Origin: Mycobacterium sp. SVM_VP21
Lineage (GTDB): Bacteria; Actinomycetota; Actinomycetes; Mycobacteriales; Mycobacteriaceae
NCBI GenBank assembly: GCA_024758765.1
Contig: CP101406.1
Span: 2,046,001 to 2,110,000 of the forward strand
Direction: 5' to 3'
Length of the DNA stretch: 64,000 bases
Below, one piece after another: positions 28,731 to 41,162 of this stretch; the stretch's first letter is position 1; the number at the start of each line of letters is the position of its first letter. Made by a program: the position numbers and the translations under genes. Under the pieces are notes generated by a model. It searched no databases. It was not told the DNA's origin and worked only from the letters and a program-made list of their open reading frames with translations.

Positions 28731-29953
28731 AAGGGGCCCAACCTCCGCTGCAGCGCCAGGAACGCGGTGTAGTTGGCGACGACTTCGACCGGCCCGGGCG
28801 GGCAGGACTCAATCGCATCGACGGTGTCGTGTACCAGGGTGTGCTGCACGCCGGCGTAGCCCAGCCGCACCGCCAGGTCGGTGCCGCGCTCGCCGGCCGC
28901 GACCACCGGAACCTCCTCGAAGTGCTCGAAGCGCACGTCCCAGAGCCAGGACAGGTCCTCGCCGTCGGGCACCTGTCCGTTGACGGCGATCACCACCCCG
29001 GCGGCGTGCTTGTCGACCATCGAGAGCGCCTCCTGCCAGCCGGCCGGGTTCTTGGCCAGCAGCATCCGCACGGTGTGGTCACCGACCCGCACGCTGCGGT
29101 AGCGGCCGGCCACCTCGTCGACGGCGGAGACCGCCGCCACCGCTTTGACCGGATCGGCGCCCAGGGCGACTGCGGCAGCGACGGCCTGGGCGGCGTTGCC
29201 GCGGTTGACGGTGCCGGGCAGGGCCAGGCGCATCGGCAGCACCAGACCGTCCGGCCCGTAGAGCGAGTCGTCGTCGAACCACCAGTGCGGGGTGGGCCGG
29301 CTGAACTCGCTTCCGGTGGATCGCCAGTGGCCCTCGTGGCGGTCGATCACCTCGCCGCTGCGCGGGCAACTGACCGAGTCGCCCGACCAGCCGGCGCGGG
29401 CGGCGACCCAGACCACGTTGGGGGAGTCGTAGGCGGCCGAGGTCATCAGCACGTCGTCGCAGTTGGCGACGACCACCGTCTGCGGATGGCGGGCCAGGCC
29501 GGTGCGCAGCGCGCGTTCCACGGCATTGATCTCGCCGACCCGGTCCAGCTGGTCCCGGGACAGGTTGAGCAACACCACCACGGCCGGCGATACCGCATCG
29601 GCGACGTGCGGGACGTGCATCTCGTCGACCTCGAGCGCCGCCAGTTGCGCGGTCCGGTCGGCGGCCAGCGCCGCCACCAGCCCGGCGTCCATGTTGGCGC
29701 CCTCGGAGTTGGTGGCCACCGCGCCCAGGTCGCTCAGCGCGGCCGCGAGCATGCGGGTGGTGGTCGACTTGCCGTTGGTGCCGGTGACGATGGCGGTGCG
29801 CCGGCCTGCGCCGAGCTGACGCAGGATCGATTTGTCGAGGGTCATCGCGATCAGACCGCCGATCATCGCGCCGGCGCCGCGGCCGGTCACCCGCGACGCC
29901 CACCGGGCACTCGCGCCGGCGGCCAGGGCCAGGCGTCCTCGGGCGGTGATCAC
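28727..29953 (-). CDS. murT: Lipid II isoglutaminyl synthase, ATPase subunit MurT
   Basis: The 408-aa protein is a Mur ligase family member with the ATP-binding P-loop VTGTNGKSTTTRML (about residues 57-70), Mur ligase middle-domain motifs (LLNLSRDQLDR) and a C-terminal DUF1727 domain. Only one Cys of the zinc ribbon seen in the S. aureus enzyme is visible (SCPRSGE). It uses ATP to activate the stem-peptide glutamate. GTG start. Confidence 0.94.
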   Translation of the reverse strand: MITARGRLALAAGASARWASRVTGRGAGAMIGGLIAMTLDKSILRQLGAGRRTAIVTGTNGKSTTTRMLAAALSDLGAVATNSEGANMDAGLVAALAADRTAQLAALEVDEMHVPHVADAVSPAVVVLLNLSRDQLDRVGEINAVERALRTGLARHPQTVVVANCDDVLMTSAAYDSPNVVWVAARAGWSGDSVSCPRSGEVIDRHEGHWRSTGSEFSRPTPHWWFDDDSLYGPDGLVLPMRLALPGTVNRGNAAQAVAAAVALGADPVKAVAAVSAVDEVAGRYRSVRVGDHTVRMLLAKNPAGWQEALSMVDKHAAGVVIAVNGQVPDGEDLSWLWDVRFEHFEEVPVVAAGERGTDLAVRLGYAGVQHTLVHDTVDAIESCPPGPVEVVANYTAFLALQRRLGPL

Positions 29954-30083
29954 GGCGTGAGTTTAGGGCGATCACAAGCGCGGCGCTCGCGCCGGGCGCA
30001 GTGGGTCGCCCTCGATCAATTCAGTGCCCCGACACGGGCCATCGCCGGCCGGCATCGTCCGACCCGCATGCCATCCTCGTCAC

Positions 30084-31073
30084 ATGAGTGCTCGGTGGGG
30101 CCGTCCGGCTCGCGAACCCGGCGACGGCTGGGTTGTGGTCGACGTCGAGACGTCGGGGTTTCGGCCCGGGCAGGCGCGGGTGCTCAGCGTCGCTGCGCTG
30201 GCGCTCGACGCCGACGGCCGGGTGGAGCAATCGGTATCGCACCTGCTCAACCCGGGCACCGACCCGGGCCCCACCCACGTGCACGGACTGACCGCAGAGA
30301 TGCTGGCCGGACAGCCGCAGTTCGCCGATGTCGTCGACGAGGTCGTCGCGCTGCTGTCCGGCCGCACCCTGGTGGCCCACAACGTGGCGTTCGACTACAC
30401 CTTCCTGGCGGCCGAAGCCGAGATGGCTGGCGCCGCACTGCCCGTCGATTCGGTGATGTGCACCCTGGAACTCGCGCGACGGTTGGACCTGGGCCTGCCC
30501 AACCTGCGGTTGCAGACGCTGGCCGCGCACTGGGGCGTGGTCCAGACCCGGGCGCACGACGCACTCGATGACGCCCGGGTGCTGGCCGGCGTGCTGGCGC
30601 CTGCGCTGCAGCGGGCCCGGGAGCGCGATGTGTGGTTGCCGGTGCGGCCGGTGACCCGGCGGCGCTGGCCCAACGGGCGGATCACCCACGAGGAACTACG
30701 GCCGCTGAAGGCGCTGGCGTCGCGGATGCCGTGCGCCTACCTCAACCCGGGCCGCTACGTGCGGGGACGCCCGCTGGTGCAGGGTATGCGGGTGGCGTTG
30801 TCGGCGGAGTGCACCCGCACCCATGAGGAGCTCGTCGAACGCATCCTGCACGCGGGGCTGGCCTACAGCGACGTCGTCGACACCCACACGTCACTGGTGA
30901 TCTGCAACGACGACCGCCCCGAGCAGGGCAAGGGCTACCTGGCGCGCGAGCTGGGTGTGCCGATGGTCTCTGACTACGACTTCATGGCCTGTGTCGACCG
31001 GGTTGCCCAAGGCACCGACATCGAGGAGTTCGTCGACACCGGGGTCGCCGGCGATCAGATCTCGCTGTTTTAG
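30084..31073 (+). CDS. dnaQ: DnaQ-like 3'-5' exonuclease with BRCT domain (Rv3711c)
   Basis: The 329-aa protein has a DEDDh exonuclease domain at residues about 18-185: ExoI motif VVDVETSGF, ExoII motif HNVAFDYTFL, and ExoIII motif with H and D (HDALDDARV). The C-terminal region (about 250-315) looks like a BRCT domain (ECTRTHEELVERILHAG). Its length equals that of Rv3711c as I recall it. In mycobacteria the main proofreader is the PHP domain of DnaE1, so this is probably an accessory exonuclease. The ATG at 30084 is chosen for that length; the frame is open further upstream. Confidence 0.9.
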   Translation: MSARWGRPAREPGDGWVVVDVETSGFRPGQARVLSVAALALDADGRVEQSVSHLLNPGTDPGPTHVHGLTAEMLAGQPQFADVVDEVVALLSGRTLVAHNVAFDYTFLAAEAEMAGAALPVDSVMCTLELARRLDLGLPNLRLQTLAAHWGVVQTRAHDALDDARVLAGVLAPALQRARERDVWLPVRPVTRRRWPNGRITHEELRPLKALASRMPCAYLNPGRYVRGRPLVQGMRVALSAECTRTHEELVERILHAGLAYSDVVDTHTSLVICNDDRPEQGKGYLARELGVPMVSDYDFMACVDRVAQGTDIEEFVDTGVAGDQISLF

Positions 31074-31093
31074 TGCCCGCCCGAGGCGGCGCG

Positions 31094-31110
31094 TGTCCCA
31101 AATTGGGACA
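31094..31110. promoter_or_regulatory. Perfect 17-bp palindrome upstream of esterase gene
   Basis: TGTCCCAA-A-TTGGGACA lies 70 bp before the esterase start codon. The form (TGTC...GACA dyad) fits a Fis-type helix-turn-helix site of NtrC-like activators, and such a regulator lies just downstream at 32272-34101. It is the likely operator of that regulator; not proved. Confidence 0.55.
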
Positions 31111-31180
31111 TCGACAGGTGAACGGATAACGCCATGCTGTTAACCGTGACGAAACATTTGCGGTCATCGGCGGTACAGCG

Positions 31181-32290
31181 ATGACCACCGCTGTACGCGA
31201 AGACCGGGCAACCCCCGGCGTGACCCCGCTGCTAGGACGGGCTCGTCGAGGCGCGTCGAGCCCGGCGCGCCGGCGGGATTCCTCGATGCCCGACGAGGTC
31301 GTGGAGGACGGCCCCAGTCTCGCCGGCCAACTCGTCGGGCTCGCCGCCCGACTCAGCATCTGGCCCATCCTGGCCATCGGCAGTCAGCTGCCGAAGGCGC
31401 CATGGCCGTGGGGCCTGGTGGACCACGCTGCCCGGGTCGTCCCCTCCGCCCCGGGCAGCGTTCGCCACACGGTCCGGTTGTCGCGCTGCAGGGCACGGCT
31501 GGTCCGCGCCGCCGGCGTGCTGCCGGCGGACGGCACCGGGCGCGTCGTGCTCTACCTGCACGGCGGCGCATTCTTGACGTGCGGTGTCAACACCCATGAC
31601 CGGTTGATCACGATGTTGTCGAAGTATGCGGACAGCCCCGCATTGGCGGTCGACTACCGCAAGATCCCCAACCACTCGGTGGGCGCCGCGCTCGACGACT
31701 GCTACGAGGGTTATCAGTGGCTGCGTAGCCAGGGGTATGCACCGGACCAGATCGTGGTGGCCGGTGACTCCGCCGGCGGCTACCTGGCTCTGGCGTTGGC
31801 CCAGCGACTCCTCGATGAGGCCGAACAACCCGCGGCCCTCGTCTGCATGTCACCGCTGACCCAGATCGCCAAGGCGTCTCGGCGCACCCACTCCAATAGC
31901 GGCACCGATGCGATGTTCCCGGCCAGGGCCTTCGATGCGCTGGTCGAGCTGATCACCCACGCTGCCGAGCGCCGGCGGGTGGACGGCACGCGTGAGGAGG
32001 TCTTCGAACCTCTGGACCACATCGAATCCGGGATGTGCCCCACCCTGATCCACGTCTCCGGCTCCGAGGCCATGTTGCAGGACGCCCAGCTGGTTGCGCA
32101 CAGCCTGGCCAGCGTTGGCGTGCCGGTCCAACTGCGGGTGTGGCCGGGCCAGATGCACGTGTTCCAGATCGCCGGCCCGATGGTGCCGGAGGCCACCCGA
32201 TCGTTGCGCCAGATCGGCCAGTACATCCGCGAGGCGACCGATTGGATGACGGTTCCGGACGCGATCGACGACTACGTGGTGATGCCGTAG
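31181..32290 (+). CDS. Alpha/beta-hydrolase esterase (HSL family)
   Basis: The 369-aa protein belongs to the hormone-sensitive lipase group, as in mycobacterial Lip proteins: oxyanion motif YLHGGAF, nucleophile motif GDSAGG, and catalytic His in GQMHVFQ. The usual catalytic Asp position (DxLxD motif) appears as SEAMLQD, so Glu may take that role. A hydrophobic stretch around residues 45-75 precedes the catalytic domain and may bind membrane. It converges on and overlaps the regulator gene by 19 bases. The substrate is unknown. Confidence 0.87.
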   Translation: MTTAVREDRATPGVTPLLGRARRGASSPARRRDSSMPDEVVEDGPSLAGQLVGLAARLSIWPILAIGSQLPKAPWPWGLVDHAARVVPSAPGSVRHTVRLSRCRARLVRAAGVLPADGTGRVVLYLHGGAFLTCGVNTHDRLITMLSKYADSPALAVDYRKIPNHSVGAALDDCYEGYQWLRSQGYAPDQIVVAGDSAGGYLALALAQRLLDEAEQPAALVCMSPLTQIAKASRRTHSNSGTDAMFPARAFDALVELITHAAERRRVDGTREEVFEPLDHIESGMCPTLIHVSGSEAMLQDAQLVAHSLASVGVPVQLRVWPGQMHVFQIAGPMVPEATRSLRQIGQYIREATDWMTVPDAIDDYVVMP

Positions 32291-34101
32291 GTCTTCAGTT
32301 TCCGGTACAGACTCGACCGCGACATCCCCAGGTGCATCGCGGCGGCGGCCCGGTTGTCGCCGGCCTGTCGCAGGGCCGCGACGATCGCATCTCGTTCGAT
32401 GACTTCGAGCTGAGTCAAGGCCCGGCGGGCGACGCTCTGGCAGTATCCGGGTAGGTCGGTGTCGGCGATCTCGCCGATCTGGCGTTGGCGAAGCGCATGC
32501 ATCAAGGCCGCCCGCAGCTGAGTAATGTTGCCGGGCCACGGGTATCGGCTGATGAGCCGGTGCGCCGCCGGGCTGAGCCGTACCTTGCGTTCCGGTGCGA
32601 TCCCGCGTAGCAGGGCGGCGGTGATGCCCGGCAGATCATCGGTGCGGTATCGCAGCGGCGGCACGGTGATCGCGGCATGAAAGTGGCTCAGCAGCTCACC
32701 GAACTCCGGCGCTGATGGCGTTGAGCCGTACGGGTCCTGCGACACCGTCGCGACCACCCAGCTGGGTAAGGCGAGCGCTTCGACCGCTGCGAAGTAGGCG
32801 TTCAGTGCTGCGATGCCCGCCGGGCTCGCCCGATCGATGTCACGCGCGATGTGCAAAGCGGGCCCACCCGGACCGCTGGGGGGCGGGCTGGCCGCGCCGT
32901 GTGCCGCAAGCTGTTCGGCGTCGATGGTGATGCTGCGAGCGCCGGGATGGACCGATTGAAAAAGCTGCGTCGCCAGAGTGAACTTGCCAACTCCGGATTC
33001 GCCGACCAGCAGTACCGGCATCTGGCTCTCCAGTGCCTCGCGTAGTTCGTCGCAGGCCCGCACCCATGCCGGGGAGCGACCGCCGGCCAGGGATTTCTGC
33101 GAGCCGAACAGCGTGGTCACCCCGAGTGGGACCACGCCGGGCTCAGCGGCGGCCCCCGCCGATCCGGCGCGCCCAGAGGTCGCCGGTTCGGCGATCACCA
33201 GCATGCCGGCGACTTCGGTACCGGCGAAGACACGGGTTCCGCGAATACGAACGATGCGTTGGCTGCTCGGCAGCACGACTGTGTCGCTGGCGCGTTCTCT
33301 GCGGGCCAGCAGGAACGTCGCGTGGTCGCGGAGCACCTGCTGTTCCCCGGCGTCGAACATCTGCTGGGCGGCGGGGCTGGCGATCAGTAGCGCGGCACCG
33401 AAGGCGAACACCGCCGCGCGGGCCGACCGGGCCGTGACGCGTAGGTAGGCGTCGAAGACGGCCTGTTGCGTCTGGCTGCGGTCCAGCAGCAGGTTGCGGC
33501 TGATCTCCTTCGCGGCGTTCTTGACCAGAACATGCATCACGGGGTTCCACGCCTGGGTCAAGGTGGCGATCGCCACGACGCCCTCGACACGGCCGGTGAC
33601 CGGGTCGAGGATCGGAGCGCCACAGGCGGCGAAGTTCTCCAGGCTCTCGCTGTAGTGCTCCGGGCCGACGATGCTGACGGGCTGGCCCGACTCGAAGACG
33701 GTTCCGGCCCCGTTGGTGCCCACGGCCGCCTCCGAGAAGTCGAATCCGGGCGCGTATTGAACCCGGTCGAACAGGCGGGTGGCCGTCGAGGAGGAGTCGA
33801 TCCGTTGGACGACGCGCACCTTGCGGTCGCTCAGGCCGATGGCCAGCGGCAGGTCGGCGGCGGAGGTGTCGTCGCCCAACTGCTCCAGCACTGGGCGCGC
33901 GCAGCGCGCCAACAGCGAATCGGTGTCGATCTCACCGGTGAACGTGGAGATCGGGCGGACGGCATCCACACCGGCATCCCGGCTGCGCTCCCACGAAGCG
34001 ATAACCAGGTCGGATACTCCCGCCACGCTTGGCCGGCCGAACTCCAGGAATGCCATCCGGTCGGCGGCAGCCCTCAGCAGCGGGTTGTCATCCCCGGACA
34101 T
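32272..34101 (-). CDS. GAF-AAA-Fis regulator, NtrC/AcoR-like with degenerate AAA domain
   Basis: The 609-aa protein has a GAF-type sensor region at about residues 60-230, an AAA-like domain at about 320-520 with a recognisable P-loop (LLVGESGVGKFTLA), and a C-terminal Fis helix-turn-helix (NRAAAAMHLGMSRSSLYRKLKTYGI). The GAFTGA loop that contacts sigma-54 is missing and the Walker B region is poor (ALHIARDIDRA). Mycobacteria have no sigma-54, so it must act on ordinary RNA polymerase, as reported for MimR-like regulators of propane monooxygenase. Its probable target is the adjacent esterase. Confidence 0.85.
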   Translation of the reverse strand: MSGDDNPLLRAAADRMAFLEFGRPSVAGVSDLVIASWERSRDAGVDAVRPISTFTGEIDTDSLLARCARPVLEQLGDDTSAADLPLAIGLSDRKVRVVQRIDSSSTATRLFDRVQYAPGFDFSEAAVGTNGAGTVFESGQPVSIVGPEHYSESLENFAACGAPILDPVTGRVEGVVAIATLTQAWNPVMHVLVKNAAKEISRNLLLDRSQTQQAVFDAYLRVTARSARAAVFAFGAALLIASPAAQQMFDAGEQQVLRDHATFLLARRERASDTVVLPSSQRIVRIRGTRVFAGTEVAGMLVIAEPATSGRAGSAGAAAEPGVVPLGVTTLFGSQKSLAGGRSPAWVRACDELREALESQMPVLLVGESGVGKFTLATQLFQSVHPGARSITIDAEQLAAHGAASPPPSGPGGPALHIARDIDRASPAGIAALNAYFAAVEALALPSWVVATVSQDPYGSTPSAPEFGELLSHFHAAITVPPLRYRTDDLPGITAALLRGIAPERKVRLSPAAHRLISRYPWPGNITQLRAALMHALRQRQIGEIADTDLPGYCQSVARRALTQLEVIERDAIVAALRQAGDNRAAAAMHLGMSRSSLYRKLKTYGITT

Positions 34102-34141
34102 CGCGTCACTCGCGTCATGCCTGCCCCCCCCGTAGGTCGCG

Positions 34142-36031
<1,890 letters not shown>

Positions 36032-36077
36032 TCAGGGACTTGTCCAGTGGACTCAAGAACCGGCGCATCGGCGAAAC

Positions 36078-36116
36078 CCGCGACGGGGAGCCGGTCCTGG
36101 TCAGACCCCGTCGCGG
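36078..36116 (-). terminator. Attenuator-like hairpin in leuA leader
   Basis: CCGCGACGGGG and CCCCGTCGCGG form a perfect 11-bp stem with a 17-nt loop on the leuA transcript. Its 5' arm overlaps the end of the leucine-rich leader ORF, four codons after the Leu run. There is no U tract, so termination would be Rho-dependent or the effect would be through folding and translation. Confidence 0.6.
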
Positions 36117-36142
36117 CGTCCGAGCAGGAGCGCGCGCTGCAC
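36101..36142 (-). CDS. leuL: leuA leader peptide (13 aa, three Leu codons)
   Basis: A 14-codon frame GTG to TGA encodes [13 protein letters not shown], with three consecutive Leu codons CTC CTG CTC. It starts 7 nt after the TAAGCT -10 box at 36150-36155, so the mRNA can begin at the GTG (leaderless). The stop is 87 bases before leuA, and a strong hairpin overlaps its end. Leucine-run leader peptides upstream of leuA are known in other actinobacteria. Ribosome pausing at the Leu codons when leucine is scarce would free leuA expression; this mechanism is inferred. Confidence 0.65.
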   Translation of the reverse strand: MQRALLLGRRDGV

Positions 36143-36149
36143 GTGGAGA

Positions 36150-36155
36150 AGCTTA
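36150..36155 (-). promoter_or_regulatory. -10 box of leuA leader transcript
   Basis: TAAGCT on the reverse strand fits TANNNT and is 7 nt before the leader GTG. Confidence 0.5.
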
Positions 36156-36294
36156 CACGCCGATCCTGCGGCCGCAGCGCGATGTCCTCGCACGTCCTCG
36201 CCCCGGAGGCCGAGTGAACCGGCGAAGTCCTTCCCCTATCCTTGTTGAGGTTCTGGTAGAGGCCCGATCACCCAGATCGGCGGAAAGGACGACC

Positions 36295-38607
<2,313 letters not shown>

Positions 38608-38630
38608 CGCGGCCCTGCCGAGGCGCCGAA

Positions 38631-38678
38631 CGTGTACTCAGCCCGAAATTTTCCGCGATTTTTCGGGCTGAGTACACG
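38631..38678. terminator. Perfect 18-bp hairpin after asd
   Basis: CGTGTACTCAGCCCGAAA (38631-38648) and TTTCGGGCTGAGTACACG (38661-38678) match perfectly around a 12-nt loop. It can end the ask-asd transcript, but it also overlaps the possible first codons of the next gene. The AT-rich loop and flanking suggest a dispersed palindromic element; compare 19870 and 41566. Confidence 0.7.
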
Positions 38679-39804
38679 CTCGGCGGGCGCGGCGTTGATG
38701 GCGCTGCTGTTGGCGCTACCTGGGGTAGCGCACGCCGAGCCGCCCGCACCCATTCCGCGTCCGGTGCTGTGGCCCCTGGCCGAAGGCCAAGTGGTGCGAA
38801 TCGGGCCCAGTGCCGGAACCGGAACGCCCACCGGCGATTACGGTATCGGCGCCACCGACCTGTGTGAGTTCATGGAGTTCCCCAGCGCGGTACTGCAGAT
38901 CTGTGGGGATAGCTTCGCCGGTCAGGGCGTCGGGTATGGCGGCTGGTATTCGCCGATCGCGCTGCGGTTGGATCCCGATTCGGTCGATGACTCCGACGGG
39001 GTGCGCTACACCGGGGTGCTCGGGGTGGACAAGCCCTTGTTGGCCGACCCGGGCCCCGCGGGCAGTACGCAGCTGCCGGCCGGGATCGTCTCGATCAACC
39101 GGACCAATTATCTGATGGTGACCACCGCCGAGATGCTGGTGCCGCAAAGCTCACGGCTGGTGAAAGCCGATCCGGCGCAACCGGGTTGGCAGACGGTGCC
39201 GGGATCGGTGCGGCCCGCGTCGTATCAGGATTACGGTCAGTCGCAGATCAGTGGTTACTACGATCCGGTTCCGACCCCGGATTCGGTCACCGGCTGGGTG
39301 TACGTGGTGGCCAACAACTTTGACCGCAGCGCATCGGTGACGCTGTACCGGGTCGCGCCGGCCAAGTTCACCGACCGGGCGGCCTGGCAGGGCTGGTCGG
39401 CCACCGCGGGCTGGGGCCATGCGCCCACGCCGCTGTGGAACGACCAGATCGGTGAGCTCAGCCTGCGCCAGATCGACGGCAGGCCGGTGCTGTCCTACTT
39501 CAACGGCACCACCGGGAACATGGAAGTGCGGGTGGCCTACGAACCGACCGGGTTGGGCACCGCCCCGGTGACCACGGTGGTGCAGCACGCCGAGTGGCCG
39601 GATCCGCCGGTGCCCGTCGAGACCCTGCCGTCGCCCTACGACAACCGGCTGGCCCAGCCCTACGGCGGCTACATCTCGCCGGGATCAACCCTCGATGAGT
39701 TGCGCGTGTTTGTCAGCCAGTGGAATACCCAGCCGCGTGACCGCGCGCCCTATCGGGTGATCCAGTTCGCGGTGAACCCGTTCAAGCCCTGGTCGGTCAG
39801 CTGA
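38632..39804 (+). CDS. Secreted DUF4185-type protein (Rv3707c-like)
   Basis: The protein has a mature beta-propeller-like DUF4185 domain; GDSFAGQGVG and repeated GYISPGSTLDELR-type blades are visible. It matches the position of Rv3707c after asd (recalled). The start is problematic: GTG at 38632 gives a good signal peptide (Arg-rich start, then ALMALLLALPGVAHA) but lies in the left arm of the asd hairpin; ATG at 38698 or TTG at 38695 would leave a signal peptide of only 12-14 residues. The 3' end overlaps the convergent gene by 8 bases. Enzyme activity is unknown. Confidence 0.75.
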   Translation: MYSARNFPRFFGLSTRSAGAALMALLLALPGVAHAEPPAPIPRPVLWPLAEGQVVRIGPSAGTGTPTGDYGIGATDLCEFMEFPSAVLQICGDSFAGQGVGYGGWYSPIALRLDPDSVDDSDGVRYTGVLGVDKPLLADPGPAGSTQLPAGIVSINRTNYLMVTTAEMLVPQSSRLVKADPAQPGWQTVPGSVRPASYQDYGQSQISGYYDPVPTPDSVTGWVYVVANNFDRSASVTLYRVAPAKFTDRAAWQGWSATAGWGHAPTPLWNDQIGELSLRQIDGRPVLSYFNGTTGNMEVRVAYEPTGLGTAPVTTVVQHAEWPDPPVPVETLPSPYDNRLAQPYGGYISPGSTLDELRVFVSQWNTQPRDRAPYRVIQFAVNPFKPWSVS

Positions 39805-40552
39805 ACAGGTGCCACAGGTCGGCCCAGAAGCCATCGTCGAACAGGTCGGCGCCCGCGACGCCGGAGCTGGGGACGACGTCCGTCGTGTAGTCGCCGATGG
39901 CGCTGGCCACGTTGCCGCTACTGCCGTCAAGGCCGGTGGTGGCGAAGGAGTGCGCGCCTTCAACTGTGGACGAGTTGAAGCTGCCGCCCGCAATCCCCCC
40001 GTTGGGGACTCCCGCGTAGGCCGTGGAGAAGTCACCGGTGACGCTGGCGACATTGCCGTTCGCGGTGACTCCGTTGACCCACCCCGCATACGCGGCGCTG
40101 TTCTCACCCTCCACGGTGGCGGTGTTGAACGATCCGCCGCCAGTCCCGGCGCCGGCGACGCTGTGGTCGCCGGTGGCCGAGGCGTAGTTGAACAGGCCGT
40201 GCCACGCTGTGGCGACGGCGCCGTCACCGTGGGCGATCGCAAGGTTGCCGAAGTCTGACACGGCAAACGCGGTACCGGACTGGTACAACGGAATCCCGCT
40301 GAACGAGATGGCGAAGTTGGCATAGTCGGTGGGGATGGTGGGCGGGGTTATCGAGCCCGCCGCACCGATCCCAGCGACCGCGTCGCTAACGTCCGCCGCT
40401 GCAAAGGCGGCGACGACGCCCAGTGCGCCGGCACCGCCGTCCACCGACGATGTCCCGGCGAAAGCGACCCCCGGTGTAGCCGCCAACGCGGCACCGATGC
40501 CCGCCGCGGCCGCCAAGACGCTAAGGCTGCCCACACGTTTGAGATTCCCCAT
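39797..40552 (-). CDS. Secreted repeat protein, YadA-head-like repeats
   Basis: The 251-aa protein has a signal peptide (residues 1-33, ending GVAFA). Residues about 95-230 hold six repeats of roughly 14-16 residues with the pattern (G/F)N-x-A-(S/T)-x-x-G-(D/E)-x-S-x-A-x-x-G, such as FNTATVEGENSAAYAG and GNVASVTGDFSTAYAG. The spacing recalls left-handed beta-roll repeats of trimeric autotransporter heads, but no anchor domain is present. A GGAAGG ribosome site precedes the ATG. The function is unknown; surface adhesion or structural roles are guesses. Confidence 0.72.
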   Translation of the reverse strand: MGNLKRVGSLSVLAAAAGIGAALAATPGVAFAGTSSVDGGAGALGVVAAFAAADVSDAVAGIGAAGSITPPTIPTDYANFAISFSGIPLYQSGTAFAVSDFGNLAIAHGDGAVATAWHGLFNYASATGDHSVAGAGTGGGSFNTATVEGENSAAYAGWVNGVTANGNVASVTGDFSTAYAGVPNGGIAGGSFNSSTVEGAHSFATTGLDGSSGNVASAIGDYTTDVVPSSGVAGADLFDDGFWADLWHLFS

Positions 40553-40751
40553 TGTTGTGCCTTCCCCTGCTGTTCCCGGCCCTGATGGCTGGTTCTGAGG
40601 GCGATGCTAGGAGTTCGGGGCGGGACGGGGATACAGGGTTTCCCCTGGACTTTCTGACCCAATTTATAGGGTGGCTGGGCGCTCCGGCTCATAGCTGATG
40701 CATAGCCAAGACCTAGCGGCGCCGGGTGTTGCCCCCGGCAGGATGCCTTGT

Positions 40752-41081
40752 ATGAGCGAAACACCTGACACCACAACCACCCCACCGGCACCGCCGGGTG
40801 AGCCCAAACCCTACTGGCTCTACCGGCTCGCGGCCTGGGTCGCCATCGTCGCCGGCATCGTCTTCATCGTCTCGTCGATCTTCTTCGCCGGAGTCTGGGT
40901 CAGCCGCGGCGGCCCGGGCGGGCACCACTGCCACGGACATCACGGGCATCACGGCCAGCACGCGATGTTCCACAAGGGCCACCACCGCGGACCGGGGCCG
41001 ATGGGACCCGGCCCGGACCAGTGGGGACCCGGTGAGTTGCCGCCTTCGGTGACCACCCAGGCCCCGCCATCCGGCCGGTAG
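40752..41081 (+). CDS. His/Pro-rich single-pass membrane protein (Rv3706c-like)
   Basis: The 109-aa protein has a Thr/Pro-rich N-terminus, one membrane helix (residues about 29-50, LAAWVAIVAGIVFIVSSIFFAGVW) and then a His-rich extracytoplasmic stretch (about 56-78, with ten or more His in HHCHGHHGHHGQH-like order) and a Gly/Pro tail. The gene order asd region - two Pro-rich proteins - sensor gene - egtA is that of Rv3706c and Rv3705A in M. tuberculosis (recalled). The His cluster could bind metal. It is a paralogue of the next gene. Confidence 0.75.
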   Translation: MSETPDTTTTPPAPPGEPKPYWLYRLAAWVAIVAGIVFIVSSIFFAGVWVSRGGPGGHHCHGHHGHHGQHAMFHKGHHRGPGPMGPGPDQWGPGELPPSVTTQAPPSGR

Positions 41082-41101
41082 CCCGGTCCGGCCACGAGCA
41101 A

Positions 41102-41135
41102 CCGGCCGCCGCCCCTCCCGAAGGGCGGCGGCCGG
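41102..41135. terminator. 13-bp GC-rich hairpin between paralogues
   Basis: CCGGCCGCCGCCC (41102-41114) and GGGCGGCGGCCGG (41123-41135) pair perfectly around an 8-nt loop, followed by CGTCGTTG. It is a strong stem and likely separates the transcripts of the two His-rich genes. Confidence 0.6.
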
Positions 41136-41162
41136 CGTCGTTGTGGGGCATGATGGATCGGT

